Shown here: piece after piece, positions 62,510 through 64,000 of the stretch
Layout of the letters: every line of letters starts with the position of its first letter
How positions within the stretch are numbered: position 1 is the stretch's first letter
DNA from: Subdoligranulum variabile
Lineage (GTDB): Bacteria > Bacillota > Clostridia > Oscillospirales > Ruminococcaceae
Length of the DNA: 64,000 bases
Assembly: GCF_025152575.1 (NCBI RefSeq)
Contig: NZ_CP102293.1
Coordinates: 1,798,001-1,862,000 of the forward strand
Direction of reading: 5' to 3'
The notes under the pieces: generated by a model
The model's input: the letters and a program-made list of their open reading frames with translations, nothing else
Databases searched by the model: none
What the model was told of the DNA's origin: nothing
Position numbers and translations under genes: made by a program

Positions 62510-62968
62510 CTATTCCTGTTTATCTATGATATACACAAAATCCAGACCATTTTTCTTTTCTGCAACAAAGGTATCATCCGGAAAGATTTGCTCCACAGAT
62601 AAAGCAAAGTCATTTGCAAATTTATCCAATTTGACAACTTTCACCAATTGGCCGCCCTCAAAAAACAACAGCCGTATCTGTGTATCCATGTCACCGGAGG
62701 GAATCGTAAAATCCAGCCCGTATTTTTCCTTCAGTTCATAGCCGTCGCTGTACGGCTCGTGCAAGAGATAAAGCGAATCCCATGAAAACGGAAACATATC
62801 TTTCATCTGGAAAGGCATGCCGCTTTCTGCCGCCTGCCAGACTTTGAAGCGCCAGATGACAGCATCGAAAAGGCCGGTTTGCACCAATAGGAAGACCCCT
62901 TCCAGTAAGATGAGAATCACGAAGATGCCAAGAAATTTCCCCTGATGCTTCTTTATACGATTCAACAA
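62510..62968 (-). CDS. Membrane-anchored protein of unknown function
   Basis: 152 aa. The start is TTG, with GGTGAG six bases upstream and no better codon nearby. One N-terminal membrane helix (about 12-35) and a soluble outer domain (about 45-150) with beta-strand pattern (IRLLFFEGGQLVKVVKL). Not recognised. Confidence 0.55.
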   Translation of the reverse strand: MLNRIKKHQGKFLGIFVILILLEGVFLLVQTGLFDAVIWRFKVWQAAESGMPFQMKDMFPFSWDSLYLLHEPYSDGYELKEKYGLDFTIPSGDMDTQIRLLFFEGGQLVKVVKLDKFANDFALSVEQIFPDDTFVAEKKNGLDFVYIIDKQE

Positions 62969-63032
62969 TATATCTCACCATCCTTCGTGTCGATTTGCGC
63001 CCCGCCGCCTGTGGGTACAGGAAACAGACCGT

Positions 63033-63614
63033 TTAAGACGTATAGGCCACCTGCACCCCATACCCGTCATTGACCGGGCCGACACAGGCATAAGCCAGCA
63101 CGGCGGTCTCTGACCCGGCGGGCAGGAGAGAAATGGTCTGGAACACAGTCCCGTTTGTATCCGTGATCTGAATTTTTCTGCCGGCCGGTTCAAAAAATGT
63201 TCCATAAGCGTAACAGTCGGGGGTCCCGTTTACAGAAAGGATGGTCACTGCCATTCCGTCGTCGGCCTGGATGTTCTCGCTGTTCCATTCCGACGCGGCA
63301 AGGAGTCTGTACCGGTTGTTTTCTTTCCCCAAAAGATGGATTTGGTGTTCTGTGCGGCTCTGCTCGGTGATCAGGCAGCAGGAATCCTGTCCCTCAATGG
63401 CGGCAATCATTGTACCGTCTGCGGGAAACAGCGCCGCCTCCGCTGGCGTTTCAAACCAAAGGGAGGTTCTCACTTTCAGCGATACCGCTCCGACCGCAAT
63501 GACAGCCAAGATCAATACTACAACGCCAAGAGCTTTCCTTTTGGCCCACTTGTAAACAATAACAGCGCCGATGATCAGCGTGAGCCAACCCAGGGAATTT
63601 ATACTATTGTTCAT
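63033..63614 (-). CDS. Two-helix membrane protein of unknown function
   Basis: 193 aa with AAGGAG before the ATG. Two short N-terminal membrane segments (about 6-22, 28-46) are followed by an extracytoplasmic beta-rich domain (DGTMIAAIEGQDSCCLITEQ..., TDTNGTVFQTISLLPAG). The layout is similar to the neighbouring membrane-anchored protein at 62510-62968, suggesting a family of small surface proteins. Not recognised. Confidence 0.6.
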   Translation of the reverse strand: MNNSINSLGWLTLIIGAVIVYKWAKRKALGVVVLILAVIAVGAVSLKVRTSLWFETPAEAALFPADGTMIAAIEGQDSCCLITEQSRTEHQIHLLGKENNRYRLLAASEWNSENIQADDGMAVTILSVNGTPDCYAYGTFFEPAGRKIQITDTNGTVFQTISLLPAGSETAVLAYACVGPVNDGYGVQVAYTS

Positions 63615-63688
63615 AGAGTCTCCTTCTTCCTGTCAGAATGCGCGGGCGGCGATGCTGCCCGAAGGCCGGGGCTGCGTATGAGGGATGG

Positions 63689-64000
63689 TCATTGAAAGAA
63701 GACCCGCTTGCTCCCTGTCGAAAACTGATAGAAAGTCTCTCCGTTTTGTTGGAAGGCACCATTTGGCAAGTATCGCTGGGGTGCCCAGTAGGTATGAAGT
63801 TCCAATTCCGGCGGGTTGGTGCCATCGTCCAGGATGGTTGCCGTGCCAAGAATACTGGCCCCGGAATCCCAGGTGTAGGGACTTAAAAACAAAAGCTGCA
63901 GACCGGCATCCTCATTCCATACAAGGTCATCGTAATCGGTAAACTTGGAATTACCGATTCTGGGCAGCGTGTAGTAGCGAACATTCACCAGCTTCCTATT
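63689..64000 (-). CDS. Partial unknown gene, C-terminal end only
   Basis: Open in frame to the window edge (upstream codons read NRKLVNVRYY), so the GTG at 63988 is probably internal. The visible 100 residues are beta-rich (LELHTYWAPQRYLPNG, NGETFYQFSTGSKRVFF), with no cysteine and no membrane helix. No family recognised. Confidence 0.5.
   Translation of the reverse strand, partial: NRKLVNVRYYTLPRIGNSKFTDYDDLVWNEDAGLQLLFLSPYTWDSGASILGTATILDDGTNPPELELHTYWAPQRYLPNGAFQQNGETFYQFSTGSKRVFFQ

Overview
The window looks like chromosomal DNA of a GC-rich, Gram-positive anaerobe of the class Clostridia. The best guess is the Oscillospiraceae/Ruminococcaceae (Gemmiger, Subdoligranulum or Faecalibacterium type). 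This is an inference from gene content: type I plus type III glutamine synthetase with an ANTAR regulator, two YerB-like DUF3048 lipoproteins, SpoIIE, class B sortase with an LPKTG surface protein, KtrAB, AGGAGG-type ribosome binding sites and frequent GTG/TTG starts. No rRNA or other definitive marker is present.

Layout. Positions 1-2351 are the end of an integrative element: an unknown partial gene, a CpaE/ParA-like ATPase and a tyrosine integrase, abutting a 3' half of tRNA-Arg(ACG) that serves as its attachment site. The core chromosome runs from about 2.4 to 49.7 kb. It holds a complete oligopeptide ABC transporter (oppBCDF and a separately promoted oppA), argF, dinB, a sortase/LPKTG surface-protein group, and a nitrogen-assimilation block (ANTAR regulator, glnA, glnN). 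Next come a CYTH protein, two DUF3048 lipoproteins, a histidine phosphatase, an XRE regulator, an AbrB-like regulator, an amidase, SpoIIE and an EF-G paralogue. A long minus-strand run (MBOAT acyltransferase, SGNH-like protein, surface-carbohydrate transferase, flippase, GNAT, hflX, gltX) follows. After it lie ktrB-ktrA, a PfkB sugar kinase, a lipoprotein, an EamA transporter and a heterodimeric ABC exporter.

The initiator tRNA gene at 49671-49746 has been invaded. A 46-bp copy of its 3' half recurs at 54918-54963, so 49748-54963 is an island of about 5.2 kb. The island carries an IS3-family insertion, two strikingly AT-rich genes (a Cys-rich 250-aa protein and a 588-aa protein with a papain/C39-like Gln-Cys-His-Asp pattern) and a small divergent gene with its own promoter, operator-like dyad and terminator. 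It has no recognisable integrase. The two AT-rich genes are the best candidate here for an undescribed system, plausibly a defence or conflict module, but that function is a guess.

From 55 to 64 kb, after a YhhN-family membrane protein, lies a looser accessory region. It holds an XRE-membrane fusion, DUF3795 and HEAT-like proteins, a shortened CmpB-like membrane protein, and a series of small orphan minus-strand genes. One of these is a DUF7336-like protein of the kind often seen near toxin/immunity loci.

Regulatory signals readable in the sequence include near-consensus promoters with 17-bp spacing before opp, oppA, the XRE gene, abrB-like, kdgK-like, tRNA-fMet and YhhN. There are two apparent transcription attenuators: a terminator hairpin between the glnN promoter and its start codon, and a structured leader ending in a terminator just before ktrB. 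There is also a MITE-like 143-bp inverted repeat between glnA and glnN.
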